A stretch of 64,000 bases of DNA from Varibaculum cambriense DSM 15806 (GTDB lineage: Bacteria > Actinomycetota > Actinomycetes > Actinomycetales > Actinomycetaceae). Below are positions 1 through 7,869 of the stretch, one piece after another. A program made the translations under genes and the position numbers. Under the pieces are notes generated by a model. That model ran no database searches. It saw only the letters and a program-made list of their open reading frames with translations, and had not been told where the DNA came from. Location of the stretch: assembly GCF_000420065.1 (NCBI RefSeq), contig NZ_ATUF01000002.1:496001-560000 (forward strand), read 5' to 3'. Position 1 is the stretch's first letter; each line of letters opens with the position of its first letter.

Positions 1-41
1 AACTGGAAAATCATCACGTCTATACGGAGGTGCGGGCATGA
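1..41 (+). CDS. metN: MetN, methionine ABC importer ATPase (last 12 codons only)
   Basis: An open frame entering from the left edge ends in TGA at 39-41 and reads LENHHVYTEVRA before the stop. The stop overlaps the ATG of the following permease gene (ATGA), the usual arrangement in metNI operons. The fragment is too short to show a domain. The assignment rests on position next to MetI and MetQ; it would be the end of the C-terminal NIL domain of the ATP-binding subunit. Confidence 0.5.
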   Translation, partial: LENHHVYTEVRA

Positions 42-778
42 GTCTTATCGTTACTACCTCACAGGTTGCGACCCTGATGCCCCTGGCTGCGGATGATTCC
101 GGCCGTTGGTTTTCCAATCCGGTAATTACTAATAATCTTCTGGACGCCACTTTAGAAACCATCTATATGTCGCTATGGTCGGGATTTTTCTCGATACTGC
201 TGGGACTGCCGATTGGTTTGCTGCTAGTAGCTACTGCTCCGGCGGGGCTACTATCAGCTTCTAAGGTCGCGCGCGTGCTCTACGCGGTGCTGGGATTCAT
301 CGTGAACGTAGGCCGCTCGCTGCCCTTCGTAATCTTGATGATTTCGATTATCCCCTTCACTCGCCTGCTGGTGGGCACCTCTTTAGGGTGGAAAGCGGCG
401 GTAGTGCCACTAACTCTGGCGGCGGCGCCTTTCTTTGCCCGCCTGGTGGAATCTAATGTGCAAGGCGTAGAAAGCGGAAAACTGGAAGCCGCAAAAATGG
501 CGGGGGCCTCTAACTGGCAAATCATGTTGGGGGTGCAGGTACGCGAAGCGCTTCCCTCTCTAATCCAGTCGATTACCGTCACCTTGATTTCTTTGATAGG
601 TTACGGCGCGATGGCAGGTACTTTAGGTACCGGCGGCCTAGGTGCTCTCGCCATGAACTACGGCTACACCCGCTTTATGGGTGACGTGATGCTAATCGTG
701 GTCATAGACATCTTGCTGATCGTAGTCATCGTACAGTGGGTGGGCGACATGCTTAGCCGGCTGGTCGATCACCGCTAA
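38..778 (+). CDS. metI: MetI, methionine ABC transporter permease
   Basis: This is the inner-membrane permease of the methionine (MetNIQ) importer. The 246-residue product has several hydrophobic segments and the permease coupling loop EAAKMAGASNWQIMLG (about residues 150-165), which contacts the ATPase subunit. Length is slightly above the usual 215-220 because of an N-terminal extension. The start is ATG 38, preceded by GGAGG at 26-30 and overlapping the stop of the upstream gene, so metN and metI are translationally coupled. The lipoprotein gene metQ follows after 180 bases. Family assignment is firm; substrate (L/D-methionine or its derivatives) is inferred from the family. Confidence 0.92.
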   Translation: MSLIVTTSQVATLMPLAADDSGRWFSNPVITNNLLDATLETIYMSLWSGFFSILLGLPIGLLLVATAPAGLLSASKVARVLYAVLGFIVNVGRSLPFVILMISIIPFTRLLVGTSLGWKAAVVPLTLAAAPFFARLVESNVQGVESGKLEAAKMAGASNWQIMLGVQVREALPSLIQSITVTLISLIGYGAMAGTLGTGGLGALAMNYGYTRFMGDVMLIVVIDILLIVVIVQWVGDMLSRLVDHR

Positions 779-801
779 GGGAAAACCAGTCGGAGATTCT
801 C

Positions 802-819
802 ACCGCTCTTAGCGGTTTT
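802..819 (+). terminator. Short hairpin with U-tract after metI
   Basis: ACCGCT (802-807) and AGCGGT (811-816) pair across a three-base loop and are followed by TTTC. It is a weak intrinsic terminator or attenuator between metI and metQ. It would let the more abundant binding protein be expressed separately from the membrane complex. The rest of the 180-base gap holds only a GGAAGCTTCC palindrome at 862-871. Confidence 0.35.
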
Positions 820-958
820 CAGTAAAAATTATTATTCCCTGGCACCATGCTAGGTATCTGGGGAAGCTTCCATCCTCGGCCGCTCTATAGACGCAGGCGA
901 GGACGGGCAGGAAAACTTTGTAAACTACCTAAATAACAACCATTTAAAGGAAAAGAAA

Positions 959-1786
959 ATGAAAACTTGGAAGAAAATTGTAGCCGCAGCTGGGGCTGCT
1001 AGCTTGGCATTGGGACTTGCAGCTTGCGGTGGCGGAGATTCCGCTGCTGACGCCAACAAACTAATTGTGGGAGCCTCCCCTACGCCGCATGCGCAGATCT
1101 TGCGTTACGTGGCCGATAACTTGGCTAAGAAGCAGGGCATCGAGTTGGAAATCAAAGAGTACACCGACTATAACCAACCGAATCAAGCCTTGAACTCTGG
1201 GGATCTGGATGCCAACTATTATCAGACGGTTCCCTATTTCGATGAGAAGACCGCTAAGAACAACTGGCAGTTCGACCACGGTAAGGGAATCCACTTGGAG
1301 CCGGTGGGTATTTATTCCGAAAAGCTCAAGGATATTAAGGATCTGAAGGACGGCGCCAAGATTGGGGTCATCACTGAAGAAACTAACCAGAAGCGCGGCC
1401 TGCAGCTACTGGCTGATAATGGTTTGATTAAGTTGCCGAAGGATGAAAATCAACAGTTGGTGGCGGTGATTGCCAAGTCTAAAGAATACAATCCGCGTGG
1501 CTTTGACCTGTCTGAGGTGGAAGGTCCCCAGTTGGTACGCTCGCTGGCTGACCTGGATATCGCGGTAATTAACGGTAACTTTGCTCTAGATGGCGGCAAA
1601 AAGCCTTCCGACGCTTTGGTTCTAGAATCCCCCAAGGACAACCCTTCCCTGAACATTCTGGTTTGGAAGAAGGATTCCAAAAAGCTGGAAGCGATTAAGA
1701 AGCTGGACGCGTTGCTGCACTCTCCGGAAGTAAAGGCTTTCATCGAGAAGAAGTGGCCGAATAAGGCAGTGCTACCTGGTTTTTAA
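959..1786 (+). CDS. metQ: MetQ, methionine-binding lipoprotein
   Basis: Substrate-binding component of the MetNIQ importer, anchored to the outer face of the membrane. A 22-residue signal peptide ends in the lipobox LAAC with the lipidated Cys at residue 23. The NlpA/MetQ fold follows: the segment LIVGASPTPHAQIL, then DYNQPNQALNSGDLDANYYQ, which are characteristic of the family. The product is 275 residues, normal for MetQ. The start ATG 959 has AAAGGAAAAG at 945-954. The gene ends at a long perfect hairpin at 1833-1869, facing the convergent lacI-type gene. Confidence 0.93.
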   Translation: MKTWKKIVAAAGAASLALGLAACGGGDSAADANKLIVGASPTPHAQILRYVADNLAKKQGIELEIKEYTDYNQPNQALNSGDLDANYYQTVPYFDEKTAKNNWQFDHGKGIHLEPVGIYSEKLKDIKDLKDGAKIGVITEETNQKRGLQLLADNGLIKLPKDENQQLVAVIAKSKEYNPRGFDLSEVEGPQLVRSLADLDIAVINGNFALDGGKKPSDALVLESPKDNPSLNILVWKKDSKKLEAIKKLDALLHSPEVKAFIEKKWPNKAVLPGF

Positions 1787-1832
1787 TTCGACTGACCTAG
1801 TCGCTTTGAAAATCTAATCGCTTGAAATCTAT

Positions 1833-1869
1833 GGGGGCGGGTTCGAAGAAAATCTTCGAACCCGCCCCC
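1833..1869. terminator. 17-bp perfect hairpin between convergent genes
   Basis: The arms 1833-1849 and 1853-1869 are fully complementary (17 bp, loop AAA), G/C-rich at the base and with GTTCGAAGA at the top. No U-tract follows on either strand. It sits between the convergent metQ and lacI-type genes and resembles two other hairpins in this window (21055-21089 and 46135-46170). A bidirectional terminator is the likeliest role. Confidence 0.65.
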
Positions 1870-1952
1870 CGCTATGTATATCTACGAGTAGTTACCACTA
1901 CTAGTCCGCAGTCACCTATTGCGGATAGCAATAACTTTCAGATTGCAAGTTT

Positions 1953-2987
1953 TTAGGCGGTCTTGCGCACAATCAAGCGAGTATCCACTTGGGTTTCAAC
2001 CGCATCCCATTTTTTGCCATGGTTTTCTTTATCAAAGAAGAATTCCACGTGTTCTACCAGCCGTTTGACAGCTAAACTGGCCAGTTTTTCCCGATCTTGG
2101 CTCACGGTAGTTAGTTCCACATAGGGTTCGGATGCGATCGGGGTATCATCAAAACCCACCACCGCGATTTCCTGAGGTATATGCACCCCCTCTTGCCACA
2201 TCCGAATCATAAATCCTTGGGCACTCAGATCATTAAAGCAGATCACTGCGCGCGGCATTACCCTTTCTCCGTTACTGACCTGGCATAGTATCTGATCGGC
2301 CACCCGCGCCCCATCACCGGGGTTTTGCCCACCTTGATAGATCCGCAGCGAAGTACTTTCTTCTGCTGCTAAACCCTTATCTGCAAGGCACTGCTTAAAG
2401 GTCGCTTCCCGCACGTTTGCATTGGTTTGATTGTCACCCCTGATATGTACAATGTCGCGAAAACCCTGTTCCCACAAGTACTCAAAAGATTTTGAAATCC
2501 CATAGGCATCGTTGGAGACCACAGCATCCACACTGTGGGACCCCACTTCTTGACACAGGGTAATTAGGGGGGTCACCTCCGCAATTTTTTCCAAATACTC
2601 GGCAGAAAGTTTGGTACCTATTAGCACAATCCCTTCGCAGCGATCTTGCATCAAGGACTCGATGCAATCCATTTCGCTGCGATTCCCCACACAACCAGCT
2701 GCCACCAGGCGATATCCTTGTTCTTCAGCATAACGAAAGAGCGGATCCATCATCGATATTTGGAACTCTTGCTCCATATAGAACACCACACCTATCAGGT
2801 GCGTACGTTCCAGGCGAATAAGGGCAGCCTGCCGATCTGGACGATACCCCATTTCAAAAGCGGCGCGCTGAATCTCCGCGCGTCGCTTATCTGAGACTCC
2901 TGGCCGTCCGGACAGCGCAACAGACACCGTGGAAATGGAGGCTCCCACTTCCTTGGCCACATCGGAAATAGTTAGTTTTTCTTTCAT
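1953..2987 (-). CDS. LacI-family transcriptional regulator
   Basis: A 344-residue regulator with the LacI helix-turn-helix at the N terminus (TISDVAKEVGASISTVSVAL, residues about 6-25, then the hinge region GRPGVSDKRR) and a periplasmic-binding-protein-like effector domain (RLERTHLIGVVF through VVGFDDTPIASEPYVELTTV). It lies 252 bases downstream of the isomerase-like gene in the same direction. A perfect LacI-type operator, CGAAACGTTTCG, lies in the promoter of that gene, so local control is likely. The effector is unknown, probably a sugar or polyol. Length and architecture are normal for the family. Confidence 0.9.
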   Translation of the reverse strand: MKEKLTISDVAKEVGASISTVSVALSGRPGVSDKRRAEIQRAAFEMGYRPDRQAALIRLERTHLIGVVFYMEQEFQISMMDPLFRYAEEQGYRLVAAGCVGNRSEMDCIESLMQDRCEGIVLIGTKLSAEYLEKIAEVTPLITLCQEVGSHSVDAVVSNDAYGISKSFEYLWEQGFRDIVHIRGDNQTNANVREATFKQCLADKGLAAEESTSLRIYQGGQNPGDGARVADQILCQVSNGERVMPRAVICFNDLSAQGFMIRMWQEGVHIPQEIAVVGFDDTPIASEPYVELTTVSQDREKLASLAVKRLVEHVEFFFDKENHGKKWDAVETQVDTRLIVRKTA

Positions 2988-3173
2988 AGCATTGCCTTAA
3001 GATTATCGCTAAATAACCCTAGAAAGTGGCGAAGCACCACCGTTGAACCACATTTTGGCATTAACCGATAGCTTCCTAGAATGCACATTGCTTTATCCTA
3101 ATATCCACAGGTAAATCTGGAGAACTTAATCTTTTTTGACTGCTGTTCCCTAAGAAGAGCAGCCCTAAAGGAT

Positions 3174-3212
3174 GGTTTTTCCGAGGACGCCTGCTACGCC
3201 CTCGGAAAAACC
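3174..3212. terminator. 13-bp hairpin behind the isomerase-like gene
   Basis: GGTTTTTCCGAGG (3174-3186) pairs perfectly with CCTCGGAAAAACC (3200-3212) across a 13-base loop. It lies 28 bases after the stop of the minus-strand isomerase gene and upstream of the regulator gene. The T-run is in the 5' arm on both strands, so it is not a textbook intrinsic terminator. An RNA-end-stabilising or partial-termination role is equally possible. Confidence 0.45.
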
Positions 3213-3239
3213 AAATCCTATTCTTTTACCGAATAACTG

Positions 3240-4106
3240 TTACTGCCCAAACTCGCTCTTTACCCGGGCAATCATCTTCTTATTGATTTCATCAGCCCGG
3301 TCGTGCCAACCGAATACGCACAGAGATAACACGCCGTCGAAGTTCATATCCCGCAGGGTGCTAAACAGCTCGTCCCACGGAACTTCCCCCATGCCGATCT
3401 CGTTGTGCTGATGCACGCGAGCATCAACTCCCGGAGGATTAATTACGTAACGGTTTCCATCGAAGGCCTTGTGGTTGAACACATCGGCGACATGTACTTC
3501 TTTAAGTAGGTCGCCAGCAGAGCGCAGCATCCGTTCCACATCACCTTTACCATCCGAAAGGTGGAAGGTGTGCGGGGCACAGTATTCATAGCCAATCCAG
3601 GGTTTATTTACCCCGCGGATCAGGTTGATGGCGGGATCGTGCAGCTCCACGAAGTCATAGGGGTGCGCTTCCATATGCAGCTGGATCCCATATTTTTCAA
3701 AATCGGGAGTGAGTTCTTCAATGGACTTGTACCACTGATGTTCGCAGCGCCGGGGAGTATTGGGGTCGCCGGAAAATTCTGAAACGATCTCGCGCACGTC
3801 TAGCTGATCGGCAATTTCTAGCAGCCGGCGCCAGTTGCGCACCTGGGCTTGGCGTTCTTCTTCATCTACGCACGCCCAGTTAAACACCGGGTTCAAGGTG
3901 GCAATCTTAACCCCAGATTCTTTCTGTGCCTTATTCAGTTCAGCAACATATTCGTCATCAGCTTTGGGGTAGTGATGCCAAAAGTGAAAATCTGCCGTAG
4001 GAGACAGCTCCACATAGTCAAACCCTAGCTCTCGTGCTTTATGCAGGGTCTGCGAAACTGGCATGAACCAGTAATACATATTGGGGTCGAGGGCGATCTT
4101 GACCAT
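3240..4106 (-). CDS. Sugar-phosphate isomerase/epimerase-like TIM-barrel protein
   Basis: A 288-residue protein of the xylose-isomerase-like TIM-barrel superfamily that also contains IolE, IolI and IolH. It starts with KIALDPNMYYWFMPVSQTL and shows metal-site segments typical of the fold: IVSEFSGDP, QLHMEAHPYD, KEVHVADVFNH and the C-terminal VLSLCVFGWHD. Acidic and His residues (E, H, D) could bind a divalent metal. It is probably cytosolic and acts on a sugar or inositol derivative; the substrate is not evident. A LacI operator lies between its -35 and -10 boxes. The inositol idea is supported only weakly, by the nearby mmsA/iolA-type gene. Confidence 0.8.
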   Translation of the reverse strand: MVKIALDPNMYYWFMPVSQTLHKARELGFDYVELSPTADFHFWHHYPKADDEYVAELNKAQKESGVKIATLNPVFNWACVDEEERQAQVRNWRRLLEIADQLDVREIVSEFSGDPNTPRRCEHQWYKSIEELTPDFEKYGIQLHMEAHPYDFVELHDPAINLIRGVNKPWIGYEYCAPHTFHLSDGKGDVERMLRSAGDLLKEVHVADVFNHKAFDGNRYVINPPGVDARVHQHNEIGMGEVPWDELFSTLRDMNFDGVLSLCVFGWHDRADEINKKMIARVKSEFGQ

Positions 4107-4213
4107 TTATTCATTCCTTCTGTTGTAGCAATAGCTATCTTCCGTAGGGCGGTCTTGAGTCTTCTTCTGTCGAAGCTCTAGCCTCATTGCTCCACCCGAT
4201 CTTGGGCACCCCC

Positions 4214-4242
4214 AGTTTACCCGAAACGTTTCGCTTAATCCA
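4214..4242 (-). promoter_or_regulatory. Promoter with LacI-type operator in the spacer
   Basis: The palindrome CGAAACGTTTCG at 4222-4233 is a perfect 12-bp LacI-family half-site pair. On the minus strand it sits inside a 17-base spacer (4220-4236) between a weak -35 TGGATT (4237-4242) and a -10 TAAACT (4214-4219). A repressor there would block RNA polymerase. The promoter would serve the isomerase-like gene starting at 4106. Boxes are judged by eye; the palindrome is the firm part. Confidence 0.65.
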
Positions 4243-4515
4243 GAGTGCGCCAGGTTTTTCTTTTTGCCAATTTTTCTTGACAAATGTCCACCTATCGCTA
4301 TTTAACACGCGTTAAGCGAGGTTGTCAAGGGTCTCGCACTTTATTTTTCAGCTGAAAAACAAGAAGTTCTTAGGCACTAGCTTTTCGCTAGCAGCGCCTG
4401 TTTCTTAATACAAATAACTATTTTGCTGGGTTAATTTGTAAAGTATAAACCTAGAGGGTCATGCCACGCTTTACTAGGCGACCCCAAGCGCTAGGTACAG
4501 AAAGAAGGAACCGAA
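4243..4515 (+). promoter_or_regulatory. pdxS upstream region
   Basis: This noncoding stretch separates the LacI-controlled promoter from pdxS. It contains TTGACA at 4277-4282, an imperfect dyad TTAACACGCGTTAA at 4302-4315, and TATAAA at 4444-4449 about 70 bases before pdxS. One or both could form a pdxS promoter, but spacing to matching partner boxes is poor. I see no MocR/PdxR-type regulator gene nearby. Confidence 0.35.
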
Positions 4516-5430
4516 ATGGAAACCGGAAACGCTCCCCGCGTCCAGAATGCAGACGACCTCAAAGAGCGGGTGGCGCTCAATCGTCAACTTGCGCAAATGC
4601 TAAAGGGCGGCGTGATTATGGACGTCACCACCCCGGAGCAAGCACGGATCGCCGAAGATGCGGGCGCAGCAGCGGTGATGGCACTAGAGCGTATTCCCGC
4701 CGACATTCGGGCCGCCGGAGGCGTTTCCCGGATGAGTGACCCGGCAATGATCAAAGGGATCCAAGAAGCGGTGTCCATCCCGGTAATGGCGAAGTGCCGC
4801 ATCGGGCATTTTGTAGAAGCACAACTGCTAGAAGCTATCGAGATCGACTACATCGACGAATCCGAGGTACTCTCCCCCGCCGACGACATCTACCACATTG
4901 ATAAAACCCAGTTCAAAGTACCTTTCGTATGTGGGGCACGAAATCTAGGTGAAGCGCTACGCCGCATTGGCGAGGGCGCGACCATGATTCGCACCAAGGG
5001 CGAGCCGGGAACCGGTGACGTCGTACAGGCAGTTACCCATATGCGCGAGATGAACGCCGAGATTCGGCGGATTTCTAGCCTACGCGAGGATGAACTTTTT
5101 GAAGCCGCCAAACAGCTAGAAGTACCGCTATCGCTACTCAAAGAAGTACACGATTCCTCGCGTCTGCCGGTGGTTAACTTTGCCGCAGGCGGAGTAGCCA
5201 CCCCCGCCGATGCGGCTTTGATGATGCAGCTCGGTGCCGAGGGCGTGTTCGTAGGCTCCGGTATCTTCAAATCCGGTAATCCCGCCAAACGCGCTAGCGC
5301 CATCGTCAAGGCGGTAACTAACTTCAAAGACGCGAAACTGATTGCCCAGCTGTCCGAAAACTTGGGCGAAGCCATGGTGGGGATCAACGAAAACGAAATT
5401 GACCTGCTGATGGCAGAGCGCGGAAAGTAA
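4516..5430 (+). CDS. pdxS: PdxS, pyridoxal 5'-phosphate synthase subunit
   Basis: PdxS (Pdx1) condenses ribose 5-phosphate, glyceraldehyde 3-phosphate and ammonia to pyridoxal 5'-phosphate. It forms the core of the dodecameric cytosolic PdxS-PdxT complex. The 304-residue product keeps the family's key residues: Asp36 in GGVIMDV, the Schiff-base lysine Lys93 in MAKCRIGH, the second lysine Lys161 in TKGEPGTG, and the phosphate loop [16 protein letters not shown]. The start ATG 4516 is preceded by GAAGGA. pdxT follows after 35 bases, so the two are co-transcribed. Identification is near certain. Confidence 0.97.
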   Translation: METGNAPRVQNADDLKERVALNRQLAQMLKGGVIMDVTTPEQARIAEDAGAAAVMALERIPADIRAAGGVSRMSDPAMIKGIQEAVSIPVMAKCRIGHFVEAQLLEAIEIDYIDESEVLSPADDIYHIDKTQFKVPFVCGARNLGEALRRIGEGATMIRTKGEPGTGDVVQAVTHMREMNAEIRRISSLREDELFEAAKQLEVPLSLLKEVHDSSRLPVVNFAAGGVATPADAALMMQLGAEGVFVGSGIFKSGNPAKRASAIVKAVTNFKDAKLIAQLSENLGEAMVGINENEIDLLMAERGK

Positions 5431-5432
5431 CT

Positions 5433-5441
5433 CCCCCCCCC
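5433..5441. repeat. C9 homopolymer between pdxS and pdxT
   Basis: Nine consecutive C residues follow the pdxS stop by two bases, 24 bases before the pdxT start. Such tracts can slip in replication. Here any length change would alter only the spacer, not a reading frame. Confidence 0.6.
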
Positions 5442-5465
5442 AACAGAAACGGTAAGCGAAACTAA

Positions 5466-6035
5466 ATGGAGAAAGTTGGCGTACTCGCAGTTCAAGGGGC
5501 TTTCATTGAACATGAACACTGCCTTGAAAAACTGGGAGCTCAGGTAGTTGAGCTCCGCGAAGCCGCAGACCTGCAGACCGGTTTTAACCGTCTGGTATTA
5601 CCAGGCGGCGAATCCACGGTGCAATCAAAACTACTGATTGAACTGGGGATGGCGGAGCGGCTGCGGGAAATGATCACCGCCGGGATGCCGGTGCTGGGCA
5701 CCTGTGCTGGATTAATCTTGCTGGCCAAGCGGATTATGGGTAAGCGCAGCGTGGATCGCACCGCACTCGGCACCTTGGACGTAACCGTGGAACGTAATGC
5801 TTACGGCCGCCAACTCGGTTCCTTTAATGCCCGAGCTGACTTTGCGGGCATGGAAGATCTGCCAATGACTTTCATTCGCGCTCCGCGCATTAGCGAGGTC
5901 GGCCCGGGAGTTGAAGAACTCGGAAGAGTAAATGGGCTAATTGTGGGGGCGCGAGCCGCCAATCAAATCGGGGTTACTTTTCATCCCGAATTGACCGGCG
6001 ACCCGCGCCTGCACCAAATGTTTTTGAACCTTTAG
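5466..6035 (+). CDS. pdxT: PdxT, glutaminase subunit of PLP synthase
   Basis: PdxT (Pdx2) hydrolyses glutamine and channels ammonia to PdxS. The 189-residue class I glutamine amidotransferase keeps the catalytic triad: nucleophile Cys80 in GTCAGLI, His173 and Glu175 in FHPELTGD, with the oxyanion strand LPGGES at residues 45-50. Length is normal (about 190-200). It directly follows pdxS and ends 15 bases before the convergent mmsA gene. Cytosolic, active only in the PdxS complex. Confidence 0.96.
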   Translation: MEKVGVLAVQGAFIEHEHCLEKLGAQVVELREAADLQTGFNRLVLPGGESTVQSKLLIELGMAERLREMITAGMPVLGTCAGLILLAKRIMGKRSVDRTALGTLDVTVERNAYGRQLGSFNARADFAGMEDLPMTFIRAPRISEVGPGVEELGRVNGLIVGARAANQIGVTFHPELTGDPRLHQMFLNL

Positions 6036-6050
6036 GTTCTTTAGCTACCT

Positions 6051-7553
6051 CTAGCCTTCCTCACGCTGGAAGCTCATGGTGGCTTCGTAGTGCCCGGATT
6101 CGCTCGGCCAGCGGGTGGTAATTGCCTTGGCCTTGGTGTAGAACTTCACACCCTCCGGGCCGTGAATATGGGTGTCACCAAGCAGGGAGTCTTTCCAGCC
6201 ACCGAAGGAGTAGTAAGCAACCGGGGTCGGAATCGGGACGTTAACGCCCACCATCCCAGCCTCAACCTCAAGGGTGAACTTGCGCGCTACCCCGCCGTCA
6301 TTGGTGAAGATGGCAGAGCCATTGCCGAAGGGAGCGGAGTTAACGATCTCGATGGCTTCCTCATAGGTGTCGGCGCGGGTAATAACCAGCACCGGACCAA
6401 AGATTTCCTCGTAATAAGCGGGGGCATCTTTGGGGCAGTTATCGATAATGGTGGGCCCTACGAAGTAACCGTTCGGGTAGCCTTCTGGCCGGAATCCGCG
6501 GCCATCACGCACGATAGTCGCACCGCGTTCTTCAGCATCAGTGATCAGACCTTCAATCCGCTCCTGAGCTTTCTTGTCAATAACCGGCCCCATCTCGCAG
6601 CCTTCAACCATGCCTTGATCTACATGGATCTTGTCGGCGTGGGCTTTAACTTTCTCGGCTAGTTTTTCACCAGCGCTTCCCACAGCTACTACCACCGGCA
6701 GCGCCATGCAGCGTTCACCAGCTGCTCCGAAAGCCGCTGCCGAAATATGTTTGGCGGCGAAATCGATATCTGCATCCGGCATCACGATGGCGTGGTTGTT
6801 TGCCCCGCCCAGCGCCTGAACGCGCTTGCCGTGAGCAACCCCGGTGTTCTGTACGATATGTGCAACCGGAGTGGATCCCACAAAGGAAATCGCATCAATT
6901 CCGGGGTGCTCCAAAATCGAGGTAACTAGGTTACGGTTACCGGTCAAAACCTGATAAATGCCATCCGGTAGTCCCGCTTGCTTGTACAGTTCACCGGTCA
7001 AGAGCGCAGCGGAAGGAGTGGAAGAAGCAGGCTTAATAATGATGGCGTTACCAGTGGCAATAGCCAGCGGGTGCATCCACATGGGTACCATTGCCGGGAA
7101 GTTGAACGGGCAAATCCCCGCCACTACTCCGACCGGTTGCCGCACGGTGAAGATATCAACGCCGGTAGAAATCTGGTAGGAATGTTCGCCCTTCATATTG
7201 GCGTTAATTCCACAGGCGTAATCAAGGGTTTCCCGGCCACGCTGGATTTCCCCGATCGCATCCGAGTAGTTCTTGCCGTGTTCCTGCACGATCAGTTGTG
7301 CCATCTTGTCCTGGTTTTCCAAAACCAGGTGGCGCATCTTGAACATAATGTCCACGCGTTTAGCTAGTGAGAGTTTTGCCCACTCTTTTTGCGCTTTTTT
7401 AGCAATTTCTACTGCGTGATCCAGATCTTCACTTGATGCGGAGGGAACAGTAGCTACTACTTCACCTAGCGCCGGATCTTCGATTTTAATTTCTCCGGAA
7501 GGTTTTCCCTGCGCATATTCACCGTTAATCCAGTGCTGCAACTGTTTTACCAT
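6051..7553 (-). CDS. mmsA: Methylmalonate-semialdehyde dehydrogenase (CoA-acylating)
   Basis: MmsA/IolA oxidises methylmalonate (or malonate) semialdehyde with NAD and CoA, giving propionyl- or acetyl-CoA in valine or inositol breakdown. The 500-residue aldehyde dehydrogenase has the family hallmarks: catalytic Cys282 in GAAGERCMALPV, the cofactor segment VGSTPVAHIV, and the start VKQLQHWINGEYAQG. It stands alone, convergent to pdxT, with a 316-base upstream region. The isomerase-like gene and LacI regulator 2-5 kb away could belong to the same pathway. No other inositol genes are present, so valine or beta-alanine-type catabolism remains possible. Confidence 0.93.
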   Translation of the reverse strand: MVKQLQHWINGEYAQGKPSGEIKIEDPALGEVVATVPSASSEDLDHAVEIAKKAQKEWAKLSLAKRVDIMFKMRHLVLENQDKMAQLIVQEHGKNYSDAIGEIQRGRETLDYACGINANMKGEHSYQISTGVDIFTVRQPVGVVAGICPFNFPAMVPMWMHPLAIATGNAIIIKPASSTPSAALLTGELYKQAGLPDGIYQVLTGNRNLVTSILEHPGIDAISFVGSTPVAHIVQNTGVAHGKRVQALGGANNHAIVMPDADIDFAAKHISAAAFGAAGERCMALPVVVAVGSAGEKLAEKVKAHADKIHVDQGMVEGCEMGPVIDKKAQERIEGLITDAEERGATIVRDGRGFRPEGYPNGYFVGPTIIDNCPKDAPAYYEEIFGPVLVITRADTYEEAIEIVNSAPFGNGSAIFTNDGGVARKFTLEVEAGMVGVNVPIPTPVAYYSFGGWKDSLLGDTHIHGPEGVKFYTKAKAITTRWPSESGHYEATMSFQREEG

Positions 7554-7869
7554 TGTCAGTATCTCCTTCGATTTCCGCTGACCTTATCGCCGATCATGCC
7601 TAAGCTATTAGCATCACCACGACTGGCTTAATTGTCCTTACAAAGTCTACTCTAATCGACTTAAGTCCCAGACACAAGAGGAGTAGTTAAAAATCTCTTT
7701 TACCACGGGATATGCGGGAGCAGCAGCTTGAACATCGCTTTCCAAACAGAATTCGGAAACAGGATTAGGTGCCCGCTAACCAAACATTGAGACCACGGAA
7801 AGCAGCAAATGTCACCCCTTAGCAAACGTTTACCTGCCCGCTTGGCGAATATGGAGTTAGGGTTAGAGC
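7554..7869. other. Divergent intergenic region upstream of mmsA and the amidase
   Basis: These 316 bases carry no convincing gene. The only notable site is AAACGTTT at 7824-7831, within GCAAACGTTTAC, which shares its 8-bp core with the LacI-type operator at 4222-4233. It lies about 270 bases upstream of mmsA and 39 before the amidase start. A short open frame on the minus strand (7700-7915) overlaps the amidase and has no gene-like features. Confidence 0.4.

Noticed and set aside
4890-5519. A 209-codon minus-strand frame opposite pdxS and pdxT
   Set aside because: Ser/Ala-rich antisense shadow of pdxS and the start of pdxT, without homology.
6090-6662. A 190-codon plus-strand frame opposite mmsA
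   Set aside because: Antisense shadow of an intact gene; no domain seen.
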